Part shown: piece by piece, positions 1-12,182 of the stretch | Numbering within the stretch: the stretch's first letter is position 1 | Layout: each line of letters opens with the position of its first letter | NCBI GenBank assembly: GCA_028023455.1 | Contig: JAQFVV010000324.1 | Span: forward strand, 925,819-989,818 | Length of the DNA: 64,000 nt | Direction: 5' to 3' | From: Epiperipatus broadwayi | Taxonomy: Eukaryota > Onychophora > Udeonychophora > Euonychophora > Peripatidae | Notes under the pieces: model-generated | Database searches by the model: none | Told to the model about the DNA's origin: nothing | Seen by the model: the letters and a program-made list of their open reading frames with translations, nothing else | Position numbers and translations under genes: made by a program

Positions 1-1699
1 ATGTTTTTTTCTTTCCAATATTTAAATTGGATTTTATTTTTTTAAATCAGGCTAGAAAAGTGTATACACTTTTATTATCGATTTGTTACAAGATGCGTCA
101 AATGTATGCAATTTTAAACTCGAGAGTTGTGCGGCAGAGAATTCACACTTTTTCTTGGTTTCCATTTACTTATATTGCCAATTATTGTGGAATTTAAATT
201 TTAAAAAGTTTTATTTTTTAAAAAGAAATAAGTCAAAAATAAAAGAAACAATACTGAATAAAAAGTTTATTGATTTTTTCCTGAATACTCTTTAGTAAAT
301 ATTTCAGGGATAAATTTCTTATTACAAATTTCCATCAACTATTGAAAAAGTATATCCTATTTTTAATATTACTTTAATTAGCTTCTTTTGTTATCTGAAA
401 TACAACGTATAAATAAATATGCTGAAATATTTTGTCTTCCGTATTAACGCTTAGTTTATTATTATGACATATATTTATTAGTAAGCTCTTATTTCCCATG
501 GATAAGAGGTCCATATTTCGTTTCTCTACAATAAATTACAAAATTGTAGCCTTATATGCAAATAATTTAATTTAAATAATTATTTTATGATGATGAAATG
601 TTCTATAGTGTAATTTTTTTAATACAAGATCTAAGTATGTTTGTTGCATATTAACATTATCGTTCGACTTTCTACCCAAAACATTACCAAATCTTTTAAC
701 AGATCCGCATTCTCAAATTGATAACAGTCTTAATCAAAAATGACTGAAGATTTTAAGATGTATATATAATACGAATCACCTCCTAATAAATAGTAGCTAA
801 ATATCATTTCAGATTACTATTTTCTTTTTTTTTTTTTCAAATATTAGTAATTTTTTTAATTAAAATTGTCCAATAAATACATTTCTGTTTTTAAAATTTA
901 ACATGTGATAATGCTTTCTAATTTATTTTTTATAATTTAACTATTTTTAAAAAATTTGCTTGATTTACCATCTGTTTTATCTGAACTTTTAAACATTTTT
1001 TGTTTAATTATATTTTTTTGTGTTCTAATTTCATCTAATTTATATTTTTCTTCATTTCTCCCTGAATTCACATCATTAATATTTTTTTCTTCAGTTGTTA
1101 TATATATATTCCTCAGGACATTTATATAAAATACTATATTCTTTTTTTTTATCTTATATCTTTTTTATGCATTTATAAAATTATAAACCAACAAATTTAC
1201 CTTTCTTTTATCATTGTAACAATGTTTATTTTATTTTTCACTCAATCAATTTAATCCTTTGGCTGATCTGTCATCTTCTTGATAGTTAAAATATATGTAT
1301 AAGGGTACATGAATATATAAAAAAATAATTTACCTACAAACAAACATTATATCCAAGTATAAATTGAATATTTTTATATCTTAATTATATATATATTCTC
1401 AAAGTCTATATTATATTTGTATTATAATAAAGTTAAAAAGCAGGAAGTCATTACAATTTTATACATATATATTTTCATATTAATTAGTATTGTCGTGATT
1501 ATAAAAATATAGCTAACTCAAAAAACTTATAATGTTTTATTGTTTATTAACATTTTAATTGTTTGTCTTAATTTTGCCTTTTAAATTTCTATTATTAATC
1601 TAATAATTAATGTACAAACTTTTAATTCTATAACCATTAAATTTAAATTTAATATTTATTATTAAAATTTTTATTAACTAATTTCAAATTATTATTATA
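1..1699. other. AT-rich non-coding DNA
   Basis: No gene is supported. The stretch is extremely AT-rich with many homopolymer runs and stops in all frames. A 70-residue open frame at 83-295 is dominated by Phe, Lys and Asn, as expected from chance translation of such DNA. I see no repeat shared with the rest of the window. Confidence 0.6.
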
Positions 1700-2177
1700 A
1701 AAGGATTTGCTATTGATGGAGATAGTGTACTGCCACTGCTAGAGATGCCATTTCTGCATAAACCAGCAGAAATATCCATAGTAGGGGCCCAAAAGCAGTT
1801 ATGCTTGTTCCAGTCGCGAGGTGGCACTGTTCACCATGCATAAGCACAGAAACATTTCACCAGCTAGCTGGCACCAAAGCTGCCTACGTGGTGGGGCACT
1901 GGTTGCCATGCATAGGCCCATTTAGCTTATGTCATCTGCTACCAGCAACTACCAAGATTCTAGCCCACTATGTGGTGCTGTTTCTCCATTCTACACACGG
2001 AAAAACTGCGCACTATAACCACAATATTATTGTAAGACTAATATCTATGCACATATTACTTAAGAGATACAAGCATTGCTGCTTTTGGGCCCCTACTGTG
2101 GATATTTCTGTGTGTTTATGCAGAAATGGCATCTCTAGCAGTGGCAGTACACTATCTCCACCAGTATCAAAGGATTT
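1700..2177. mobile_element. Fold-back MITE, MULE-like (460 bp plus 9-bp TSD)
   Basis: Seen: 1709-1808 and 2069-2168 are inverted copies of each other (about 100 bp, roughly 90% identical), both containing the inward-facing block GGAGATAGTGTACTGCCACT. The element is flanked by an exact 9-bp direct repeat AAAGGATTT at 1700-1708 and 2169-2177. The ~260-bp centre is clearly GC-richer than its surroundings and has two partly similar segments around CACTG...CCATGCATA. Known: long terminal inverted repeats (TIRs) with 9-bp TSDs are typical of Mutator-like (MULE) elements; 8 bp would suggest hAT. Inferred: a non-autonomous DNA transposon mobilised in trans. The 131-codon open frame at 1801-2196 crosses the right TIR and is most likely accidental. 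Confidence 0.8.
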
Positions 2178-2390
2178 TAATAAATATTTTTTTTAATTTT
2201 ACATTAAATAAAGATTATAAAATAAAATGTTATTATATGTTAAATAAAAACTGCCTTCACATTTCATACTTCTGTCTTATGTTAACATACCCATAAATGA
2301 GTTTGATCACCAGCATCATCAAGTAAACCTGTATTACTGTGTAGTGAATATTTTTGTTAAGTGCATATCACTTACTTGTTAATTTTTGTG

Positions 2391-3000
2391 ATGGCAGAAA
2401 AATTACAACAGTGTGAAATTCTGATTTCTCTTAGAGAAAATGGCAGGCAAACACTTGAAATGCTTGAAATAGCTAATAAGCAATCTGTTCTGGAAAAAAA
2501 AAACATAAATATATGAGTGGTTTAATGGAAGAGTTTGAATACACTACCTCCCCAAAAGTGTATCCAGTGAAGTCAAATTTCAAAATGACGCTGATGTTTT
2601 TTTTATGCAAATGGTATTGTTTACTCAGAATTCATTTATAATGGTCAGGTGTTTTAACTACAAGTTTTGAAATATTTGCATGATGTGATAAAATGAAAAT
2701 ATCCTGATTTGTGACAAAGTGGGGAGTGCAAGCTTTACTATGACAATGCATCAGATCTCAAAGTCTTGAGTTTGAAACAATTTGTAATTACAAACATCAC
2801 ATCTCAGCTTATTCATCAACTATGATCACCCAGTCTCACTCTTTGTGACTTCTTTTTATTGCCCTAAATGAAAAAATGCCTTAGAAAAAAAGTTTTGCAG
2901 TCTTAGAAGTGAAGAAAAAATGTCAGAAATATTAAAATGCATCACTTTTGAACAGTTTCAGAATCGCTTTGAAAAGTAGAAAACTAGTTTGGATATTTTG
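2391..3000 (+). pseudogene. Decayed mariner transposase, internally deleted
   Basis: Seen: the reading starts with ATG at 2391, and the N-terminal part shows a Leu-Glu-Met-Leu helix and then, after a frameshift near 2500, a YEWFNGR-like segment typical of the mariner helix-turn-helix. The frame resumes near 2600 with FFYANGIVYSEF, then a YLHDVIK helix, YYDNAS (second catalytic Asp region) and LCDFFLLP (third catalytic Asp region), and ends with an FQNRFEK tail. Stops and frameshifts are frequent, and most of the linker and first catalytic region is missing. Known: these motifs, in this order, define mariner D,D34D transposases of about 345 residues. Inferred: an old, dead, internally deleted copy. 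No terminal inverted repeats were identified with confidence. Confidence 0.75.
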
Positions 3001-3047
3001 TCCAATGAAAAAAATCACATCTCATCTAAAGTTAAAAAAAAATTGAA

Positions 3048-3175
3048 GGTTAATTTATTACAATTAGCAAATAGTAAAATTATAGATAATTCATTGAAAT
3101 TACCTATAAACTATTCTGAATATTTTGTCCAATGAAAAAAAAAATTCAAATTTCATCAAAAGTTCAAAAACACAT
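3048..3175 (+). repeat. Left arm of a long-range inverted repeat
   Basis: This segment matches the reverse complement of about 6320-6450 over roughly 128 bp, at perhaps 75-80% identity. The best-conserved part reads AATATTTTGTCCA and is followed by an A run and TTCAAATTTCATCAAA. A shorter direct copy of the core lies at 2993-3035, at the end of the mariner relic. It may be the edge of an unidentified element of about 3.3 kb, or simply two inverted copies of one interspersed repeat. Confidence 0.6.
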
Positions 3176-4690
3176 TTTAAAATGTCATTAGCAAAAATAT
3201 CTATATTCTGCTTAGTGTTTGATCTTTATGTGAGAGTTCACTAGTGGATCAACAATTTATTCATTAATAATAATCGTAAAATATATATATAAATTTGCCA
3301 GCCATTTTCTAAGACTAATGACATCATAAGATAGTATTTAACTCTATGTTATCTAAAAAAATAGTGACTTTCATGCTGAAATTGTAAAGTACAGAGTTTA
3401 TTCATAATACATAATACAGGTCACAATATTACAGTGCTTTATGCAATATTTTAATTATAAACTTAAAATATGATTAATGAATGTGCAATACAATATTTTA
3501 TTTAATTTCCAATCAATACTTCATTAATGACATATCCAAAGTAAAAATTTTCCTCATTAATGATTACAAAACTAAAACAAAAGGTGTTTCATTTACTATT
3601 ATAAATAATCAAACTTATATTTTAATGATGTATAACAAATAATTATATTAATACAGTATTAAATTTTAAAATATGTAAAAACTGCACACTGTATTCTCAT
3701 TTATATGGATTAAAATTTTTTCTAACAGTAATTTGCTTCCTGCAAAATTATGATTATTGTATTGTACTTTAGTTATCATAATTATTATTTTGTAAAAAAA
3801 AAAAAAAAGATTTCCCAATAATGAACTTTGTATGATCAAAAATTACTAAATTTAAATTTAAAATAACATTTAATCTATTTTCTTACTTTTAAAACATATC
3901 ATAATTTGTTTCAGAACAGCAGACATTATCGCAAAGGTATAAAAAATATAGAAATTTAAAAAAAAAAAGAAAATTTTATTTAGCATAAAATTAAAAATAA
4001 ATTTTGGTCATATATTATTAATATTTAATTTTAAATTGTGTACAGTGTAAATATTAGCTAAAGTATTCAGTCAAATCAAACTGGAATATAAATGTAATTT
4101 TACTATTTACAAAATGAGGAAAATTGCATACATTACACAGTTAATAATAAATTTTGTATGATAGGATTCATATTTTAATGTCTATTTAAATAGTTCATAT
4201 CTCTCCCTTCATGAGTACTTCAAATCTAAATTTTTTAAACTCATTTCAAAGAAAATGGCTACCACATTTAATGAAATGTGATACATTGATGGCAAAAAAA
4301 AAAAATGTTACAGTTAGCATATTTGTATATAAAGTGCTGTTTATTTAGATCTGCATAGTACATATTGTAAAAAAAATCTTAAATATTGATTATAATAGAC
4401 AAACACAGAGTACATTAGATACTTTTTTAATACATTAGAATATTTTTTTGAAGTTAACTGCAATTAGGTTTTGATAATGTACAGTATGCAAATTTTGCTA
4501 CTCTTACACTAATGATAAATAACAAATCTTTATGATTAATAAAATTAGTTGTTATTAAACATTTGTTTCTAAATAATTTCATATAAGTAATATATGATAG
4601 TAGTTTATTTTCACTTTCTCATCCATTTTGCTTTATTTTGGGATTGTTAAAAGTTGCACCCTCTAACAATTCTGTTTAAAAATTTATAGC
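3176..4690. other. AT-rich non-coding DNA
   Basis: No gene, RNA or clear repeat was recognised. The stretch holds poly-A runs (for example near 3796, 3959 and 4295) and diffuse AT-rich sequence, and it lies between the two arms of the long inverted repeat. Confidence 0.5.
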
Positions 4691-4734
4691 TACATCAAAT
4701 TTCAACTAGAATCATGGCAGCAACTAATATAATC

Positions 4735-5025
4735 ATGAAAAAAATCAAGGAGATCTCTAAGCTTGGAAGCTAAAATGGATATTTTACATCAGCTGGAAAG
4801 AGAAGAAGGAAATCATGACATTTTTTATGAGTTTATCCACATTTACCGTCAGCACTATTTTTGAAAACAAAGTGCTCAAACTATCGTAGGGGCATACAAA
4901 CTTTCCAAAATCATGAAATAACAGCATCTTATATGAAAAGAAAAGCTAAAAAATACTCTTGACCATCCATTCTAAACTTTTTCTCTACAGATTCTCAGCC
5001 ATCAACATCTGATGCACTCATCCCA
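4735..5025 (+). pseudogene. Relic of a pogo/Tigger-type DNA-binding domain
   Basis: Seen: from about 4742 the frame reads KSRRSLSLEAKMDILHQLER, then EEGNHDI. After a one-base shift it continues with TVSTIFENKVLKLS and then GHTNFPKS, with stops between blocks; a Ser/Thr-rich PSTSD segment lies near 5000. Known: pogo, Tigger and CENP-B-like transposases start with a Lys/Arg-rich LTLEEKL...I...E.GE helix followed by a sTv.tI..nk.ki recognition helix, and the order and spacing agree. No catalytic DDE region was seen downstream. Inferred: a truncated, long-dead fragment. A host jerky/CENP-B-like gene fragment is less likely given the stops. Confidence 0.5.
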
Positions 5026-6319
5026 AAAAAAACTAAGGTTAAACAAAAGATTTAGAAGACAATGATGAATCTTAGAATGAGCAAATTCTGACTCAGAAAA
5101 CTGGATAATTATGATTGATGAATAAATTAACAAGCTAAATATTTGTTGCATAAACTTAAATTGCATTATTGTACAGATAAATATTTTAAGTGCATACTTG
5201 CATAAAACACATAGTACAGCTTACATACATATGTAATGCGCATTAAGGTTTTTTTAATTATTATAGTGTTTGTTCATAGCTTATAATCCAATTTTTAGCT
5301 AGAGTAACCAGCTAATTTTTTCCCCATAGGAAACCATTATAATTTCTTGTTCTTTATATGATAATCTTGCTTAATGAATAGTTCTTGTTAATCATTTTTG
5401 TCCTTGATAAGCAAGATAAAGATATATTAAAATAAAAACAACTTTATATCATCTGCCCAACACAAAAAAAAAAAATATGTAGGAAGGAGCAAAAATTACA
5501 ATAAATTTCAATTTTCATTGAAAATAAGTGTGTTCCCAATATTTTGTATATATATTTACTCATGATATTTAATCCTAGAATCAGTAAAAATGTTATGGAA
5601 TAAGGCATGGTTAAGCTTCATATTAAAATAATAGACCCATAAAATAATAATCTTACAAAAATATTATGATTCTATCATTTTAATTTTTTTTGTATATTTT
5701 TGTAAGATTAATCATATATTATGACTACATTTTTTTATTCTTTTCCCATTTTCATGTCACAAAATCAAGCATTTGAACAAATCCCTATCAATTTTTTTTT
5801 TCCTTTTTACTTTTTTCCTCCTTACAGACTACAAAGATGAACATGAAACAATCTATTTTCCACTCACTTTTAGGTAATATTAAACCTATTTACTGTTCAA
5901 AAACCAATAATATAAAGCAAATATTTCTTACATAATTATTTTTCTTATTACATTATGGTTCTACTGGTTTAATATTTTATATATTTTTATAATGATATAT
6001 TATGCCACACATTTATTTTTATATTATACATGTTTTATGACTCTACTTTTTTTCATATGCATTATAATCATGTACTATGCCACTCACATTTTTGACATAA
6101 AATATCTTATGTAAATATCTATACAAAATATCCAGAACACTTGTATTTACTTTCAATAAAATTTTAATTTGTTTCAATTTTTTAGTCATGTTCCAGTCAT
6201 GATCTGCTAGATTTTTATTTATTTTTATACAAAGTTTTTGTGTTGGAGAAAGTATCTAAAATTGTTTTAATTTTAGTATTTGTTAATTATAAAAATATAA
6301 CTTCTAAATATTGTGTTTT
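5026..6319. other. AT-rich non-coding DNA
   Basis: No coding sequence is supported. Besides the hairpin at 5648-5710, the stretch has a loosely repeated motif TATGCCACTCACATTT near 6003 and 6077 and a pyrimidine-rich patch around 5790-5825. Confidence 0.5.
5648..5710. repeat. Perfect 17-bp hairpin
   Basis: TAATCTTACAAAAATAT at 5648-5664 is the exact reverse complement of 5694-5710, with a loop of about 29 bp. It is too small and AT-rich to assign. It may be a minimal MITE or a chance palindrome. Confidence 0.55.
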
Positions 6320-6450
6320 TCTAAACCTTTGATGAAATTTGAATTTTTTTGTACTGGACAAAATATCCGGGACAATTTTATAGATGATTTTGATAAATTA
6401 TCTAAAATTATTTATTGTTTGCTTATGTAAATAATAGTTTGATAGTTATC
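6320..6450 (-). repeat. Right arm of a long-range inverted repeat
   Basis: The reverse complement matches 3048-3175. It is best conserved at 6335-6370 and contains GGATATTTTGTCCAGTAC when read on the minus strand. The arms enclose the region that holds the pogo/Tigger relic. Confidence 0.6.
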
Positions 6451-7568
6451 CTAGTGTCAAAATGTGACTTAGAGCCATACTAAAATGATATCATTTTTTA
6501 TATGGAGAGATATTTTTTGATAAATATTAGATATTGCAATAGATATAAGTTTGTAAAATTTAAAATGCCTATGTAGCTTGATATATTTAACACAAAATGT
6601 CACTAGAAAACTTAAATTTCAGGATTTTAAAAAAAAAAATTTGGAGAATAGATAAGTATTTAAGTTATTAAATAAACTGAATAGAATTACATAGATTAGC
6701 AATTGAATATCAGATTTGTGAAATATTGGAAAGTAAATATAAGAAATTCTAATAATAATTGAACTCATTAACTGGACTGTAGGAATTCCACTTGCTATTT
6801 TATTTTAAAAAACTTGAATTATTCAAAAGGCATTCAAAATATCATTAAAAAACTGTTGGATTACTTTTTTTGATTATTTATTGTATAATTAATCATTAAA
6901 CAATGTCTTTAAAACATTAGCATGTACTGTCATTCACTTATTTATTTTTAAATATCAACTTATGTAATTTAATGAAGAATGGGTAGTGACTTAAAACGTA
7001 AAAGTTTATAAATCAAATATCAGCTAAGTAATATTTAAGAAAAGCTTAATTTGGTTTTTTGAATGGAATATAATGCTTAATTTGTCATTTAAGAGCTTAA
7101 CATAATAGTGAAAAATATTAAAATAATAAATGAATGATATTAACTTATTAAATAATCATATAGCAAGTTATACAAGAGATAATATAGAATTTGAACACCA
7201 AATTGACAATTTGTTCAACAATTTCATTTAATATAATACCTTTAGTTTAAATCTATTTGTTTGTGTTGATTTTCAGTAAGATGAGGTTTAGCAGATATCA
7301 AGACTGTCTGGCTTGTTATTGGGAAATAGATTCAAGTGCAAAAGATTTATGGGTTAATTTACATAGTGAGGATATAACTCAGTTTCATTGGCAGAATTAT
7401 TATGATCAGTCTACTAATTTGGTGTTTGATTGTCAAATGACTTATGAGTAATATACAAAACAATTATTTTATTTATATAAGGTATATATATATATACATA
7501 TACCTAAACTGTATTGTATTTGTATATATATAAACATTACAAGCATAAAGCTAAACTAGTCAATATAT
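6451..7568. other. AT-rich non-coding DNA with one short open frame
   Basis: Mostly featureless. A 64-codon open frame at 7257-7451 has a more protein-like composition (Trp, Cys, Asp, His and Gln present) than the chance frames around it. A possible splice acceptor TGATTTTCAG ends at 7276. I recognise no domain, and no partner exon was found, so it is not called as a gene. Confidence 0.35.
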
Positions 7569-7778
7569 AATTAAAATTACCCCTAATCCAAAATTAAAAT
7601 TAAGGGTGGATGGGAAGTGAATGGATTTGTGGTTAATGTTTAATATTATATATATTGTATAGTTTTTGTAGTTCTTTACACTTGAAAAGTCTGCTTGTAG
7701 CAGTGAAACCTTTGGTTGTGTTTTAATATTATTTTTATGCTGGTCTAGTTGAATTTTGGGTTTGGGGTAATTTTAATT
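7569..7778. mobile_element. 210-bp MITE with ~27-bp TIRs
   Basis: AATTAAAATTACCCCTAATC at 7569-7588 is repeated inverted at the right end (7752-7778) with one or two mismatches, the inner part being CCAAAATT. The element is embedded in TA-dinucleotide repeats on both sides, so a TSD cannot be read; TA would fit a Tc1/mariner-type target. The interior carries GCAGTGAAACCTTTGG, and a related tail-like string is seen near 48412. No ORF is present. Confidence 0.65.
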
Positions 7779-9597
7779 TATATATATATATATATTACAT
7801 TCACAGAGATAAAGCATTCATAAATTTTACTCATAAGATATATTACACTAAAATGATGACTAGAAAAGCATTGTCATAATGATATCATAAAAAGTGCAAG
7901 ATTACCTCAACATTAAATTCTTGACTTAGAGATAGATCCATTGAGGCTTTACACAAAACTTATTATAGGCCTAATACTTTAATAAATACTTTATTTAATA
8001 TTTCCAGAATAAATCAAGGTAACCTTGCAATTTAATATTATCTTTATATTTTGTAACTAGATTTCTCTGATTTCTTGAAACTCTTATCAGTGTTCTAAAA
8101 CTTTACTAATTTATTGTATACATTTTAGTATAGAAATATAGAATTCATCTGGTTTATTATCAAAATGAGGATCTTTTAATATTAACCACTTTATTACATT
8201 TTGATTTGTCTAATTTATAGTTATTTTATCAAAATAAAATTAATTATTAATTACATAATATTAAAATAAAAATTAACAATTTGGCTCAATTAATAGTGTA
8301 TAATTTCTCAGTTTTTTTCTCATTCATGGGCTTCAAAGTAAGCAAACATTTAACTTTTCACAGAAGATTTAACATATTTAACTTAAGCTTAAAATTATTT
8401 TCTATAACAATTATTATTCTCAATGTTTCTAAAAGTAATAAAAATGAAACAATTTAAAGTTATGAAGACATTTAATTTATATTTTAATACATATATAAAT
8501 TAAACATTTTATTTTTATTAGTAAAAATACTATTGGAATAAATGAAAGTATATTTGAAGTGAATAACTAAACTTTCAAATTATATTAAAACTTACCTTTT
8601 ATCTTGATAAATTTAATGTGAAAAACTCAGCAAATTCAGAGTTTCTTTTATTATCTGATTAAATCTGACATCTTCTAACAAAAATGAAAAGTAAATTATA
8701 GATTCATTATTGTTAAAAATAATTCATTAATCAGCACAAAACAGAATTGAATAAATATTTAGTACCAAATAGGATCAGTTCGATGTGATGTCCTTAAAAT
8801 AAAGTGTAACAGGCAGTGCCACTCTGGTTAGAGTTTGAAATTAAGTGTTAAAGTGTTAATTCTTTTAAAATCAATTCTTATTTTAGTATTAAATTTTTGT
8901 TTTGGATGAAATTAAAGTAGTCTTTTAATTGATAATGATGCAACATAAAACTTTTTTTAAAAAATATTCTACTTTAAAAAAAAACATAAAATGCTTTACT
9001 TTACTTTTGCAAAAGTTAAAATTTAAAAAAAAAATTGAAAAATAATAAAAATATTTTTATTTTTTGTGTAAATAAATGATAAAATATTTCTTTTCTTCTA
9101 TTGAATAGATAAGAAGTGGCTAAAGAATAACTATCTTTAAATGTTTTTAACTCTTCTTGTGGCTTTTAATATATTGAGTTATCTAAGTATTTTTTTACAC
9201 ATGTGGCCTTCAATTAGCTTTTGGGATAGCTTTCTGATTATGAACTACAAAATATTACAAACTGTTGCAATGAGTCTGTACTGTGCTGGTTTTAAACTAC
9301 TTTTGTGCTACTATCTTTGGCACTATATTGCCATTTTTATGGATAAAATTGAAAATAACATAAATATGGATTTATTAGTTTAAAAAATCAGAAGACATGC
9401 TGACAAGAATTCTTAAAATGTCTCTGATTAACCAATTCTTTAATATTGGGTATATAAATAAACTTAGCAAATTCTCCTCCCATTGTCTTCAAAAATAAAC
9501 AAAACAAAAATTGCATAATTTTGTAGTTTATTTAAATATTTGTAATTATTTTTTTTACAAAATTTCCATAATAATAATAGTCATATTCATAGACATC
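7779..9597. other. AT-rich non-coding DNA
   Basis: No supported gene. A (TA)n tract follows the MITE at 7779-7796. The 80-codon open frame at 9141-9383 is hydrophobic but matches nothing I know and lacks flanking splice or promoter evidence. Confidence 0.5.
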
Positions 9598-9740
9598 ACA
9601 TGATCACCATTTCTTATGCTTTCTCATAACTGTTATCGAAACAGGCAGAACTCTCCATATATTAATGCCACTCAGTGCAACCCAGGGTAATCAATGGATG
9701 CCAGAAGGCTTGAGCAAGCATAAGAAATGGTGTTGATCAA
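9598..9740. mobile_element. Fold-back repeat, family A, short copy
   Basis: ATCACCATTTCTTATGCTT near 9603 returns inverted near 9715-9735 (AAGCATAAGAAATGGTG), giving a palindromic element of about 143 bp. Its interior GCCACTCAGTGCAACCC and AATCAATGGATGCCAGAAGG are the same sequences found at 15918-15960 and, inverted, at 16170-16220 and 16630-16690. No coding potential. Inferred: a short non-autonomous DNA element of the same family as the dimer at 15.9-16.7 kb. Confidence 0.65.
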
Positions 9741-10404
9741 GCTTTTCATAACATACATATTATATTTATTTTTTGCTATTTTCTGAGAAAAGTTTAAAAA
9801 GATTGGAATTACATAATAATTACTAAAAATATATATATTCATTTTTACTTTTAGATTTTTTTGATATATCTTTTATTTCTAAAATACAGGTTAAGAAATT
9901 TGAAGTAATGTTAAAAAAGAAACAGCAATTATTAAAATCATTATGCTCTATCAAACTACTATTAAATAGTGTAGTTCTAAATCTTTGTGATAATTTCATA
10001 AATGTAAATGCAATTTTAAATTTTTAAACAGAATATCTAGATTTATGATGACTTTATAATTATTTATTCATGTTTCAAAATTGGAATTCATTCAGCTAAG
10101 ATTTCATTAATTTACTTTTTTAAAATAACATTACAACAAATAACTAATAAACATAAAGTCATTGTTATTACTATGTATTTCATATTTTTATTTACTTTTT
10201 TTCTATTTGGAAAGTTCAAATATGATTTTTTAGAATTTTTATTTTATTTTTAGACTTATTTCTAAAAGTCAAACTCAATTTATTGATTCATAATACTGAA
10301 TAAAGGTTTTAACATTAAAATTAAAATGTTGAAATGAAACTCAAATTGCTACCAGTGGAAGATGAATAAACATTAATATGCAAGAGGATTAGTAGTATTA
10401 TTTA
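9741..10404. other. AT-rich non-coding DNA
   Basis: Nothing recognisable: short poly-A and poly-T runs and no repeat shared with the rest of the window. Confidence 0.5.
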
Positions 10405-11135
10405 ACATATTTGTATTAAAATGTCTTATAGGGGATTTGAACACAGACTGCCAGCTCCTTTCAGCTATCCACCCTATCTCATATAACCAATACACATGAC
10501 CACACACATGTGAAAAAGATAAATGATCTCTAATATCCATATTTTGTGCTGATCCAGCACTCACTCCTCCATTGGTCCAGATTAAGATAGAAAATCTATA
10601 AACTTTAATGGACATGCTTTGATTTACTCCATCCTCTAACTCTTCAGCTATCCATACCATTGAAAATATGATGATGGAATACCCAAATTCTTTGTTGATG
10701 CCAATATTATTGTTATATCCATGTTAACTTTAAGTCTTTGATCCCTCATGTATAGGACTTCATTCATTTAAATACACCGGGAAAAGATATCGGTTGCATC
10801 TGTAATATTTGAAATTCAAACATAATTTATATACTTGAAGTTTAATGGTATGGTTATCTGAAGAGTTGGAGAATGGAGTAGATTGAAGCCTGTCTATCAA
10901 AGCTTGAAGCACCAATTATATATGTGTGTGGGAGATGATGGTCTGGATCAACTGATGAGTATTGGCTCAGCACAAAATACATATATTGAAGATCTTTTAT
11001 TTTTGTCATATATTGGTTGTATGAGGTAAAATGGATAGCTGGAGGAAGCTTGTAAATCTGTGTTCAAATCTCTTATAATTATATTTAAATTCCAAGTATA
11101 TGAATTATGTTTGTATTTCAAATATTAAAATATTT
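10405..11135. mobile_element. Fold-back element, family B, long copy
   Basis: Left end: GGGGATTTGAACACAGACTG at 10432, then CTATCCACCCTATCTCATAT and GACCACACACATGTG. Right end: the inverse at 10990-11130, ending with the complement of AATATTTGAAATAC. The middle (10640-10870) holds a non-palindromic core shared with 46050-46270 that includes GATGCCAATATTATTGTTAT. At ~730 bp this is the longest single copy here. The 95-codon minus-strand frame at 10373-10660 lies inside the repeat and is not a gene. Other copies: 29.8, 44.2 and 46.0-46.6 kb. Confidence 0.7.
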
Positions 11136-12086
11136 GAAACATTTTTAAAAATTACTGATATAAAATATTTTATGTCTTTCATATAGTATGTTTGTAACAT
11201 TTAGAAAAAATGTAATGTATTTTTAAAAAGTAAAATATATTTTTAAAAAACTATCTGAAAACAACATATACTTATAAAGTAAGTTATTATTATTTTTAAC
11301 CATTTTCAGTTTATTCCAGGATGAAGATAGATATCTTAAGTTTACTACAATATTTTTGATATTTAGTCCATCTTTTCCACAACACACCAACAAACTTTGT
11401 TATTTCATCCATCTATTTCAGATAGTCTTTTTCTAGGTCTTTACAATCTTTTGGTATCTAATTTAAGACTTCAGTTGTCCATTTGTTATCTTCTCTTCTA
11501 AGAATATATCCAGCCCAGGTGCATTTCAGTTTCTTAATTCTTTCAATGATGTCAGAGATACTTGTTTTTTTCTTTCATTCATGTATTTCATTTTTGATCT
11601 CTTCTTGTTACTCCTAACACCTATCTTTACATACATTAATGAGTGGTCAGAAGTTCTGAATTGCTCTTCCAATAAGTGTCCAACTCCGGATTTATGATTA
11701 ATTACACTAAAACCACATTTAATTCCAGTTTGTTGTTTTGATTGGTTAAAATCCAAAGTTTATTGTAGAGAAGTTATAATTATCTTGGTAAATATTTTGT
11801 ATAGAACTGATAAAACACTGATAAGTCTGTAATTTCTAATATCTTCTTTCTTAATTTTCTTAAGTATCAATATTACAACTGCATTTTTCTAATCATCTGA
11901 TACATCTTTATTATTTAAAAATTTGATATATGACTTTGTCAAAAGTTTTTCTCTCTTTTTATTTGCTCGTTTTAAGTTATAAATAATTCCATCTTGGAGC
12001 TTTCTTTTTTTTCATAGATATAATAGTAGGTCTCACTTCTTCATTTAAAATTATGGACTATCAGATATAAGGATGACTCTAAGGGT

Positions 12087-12182
12087 TACTTTGTTTTCTT
12101 ATTCTTTATTACTATGTAAATTTTTATTGGACTCTACTTTGTTTTCTTATTCTTTATTACTAAGTAAATTTTTATAGGACTC
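12087..12182. repeat. 48-bp tandem duplication inside RTE copy 1
   Basis: Two adjacent 48-bp units, each beginning TACTTTGTTTTCTTATTCTT, differ at only about two positions. The equivalent place in the other RTE copies has one unit, so this is a local, fairly recent duplication within a dead element. Confidence 0.75.

Noticed and set aside
1801-2196. 131-codon open frame as a gene.
   Set aside because: It lies inside a palindromic MITE and runs through its right TIR. Its length is explained by locally higher GC.
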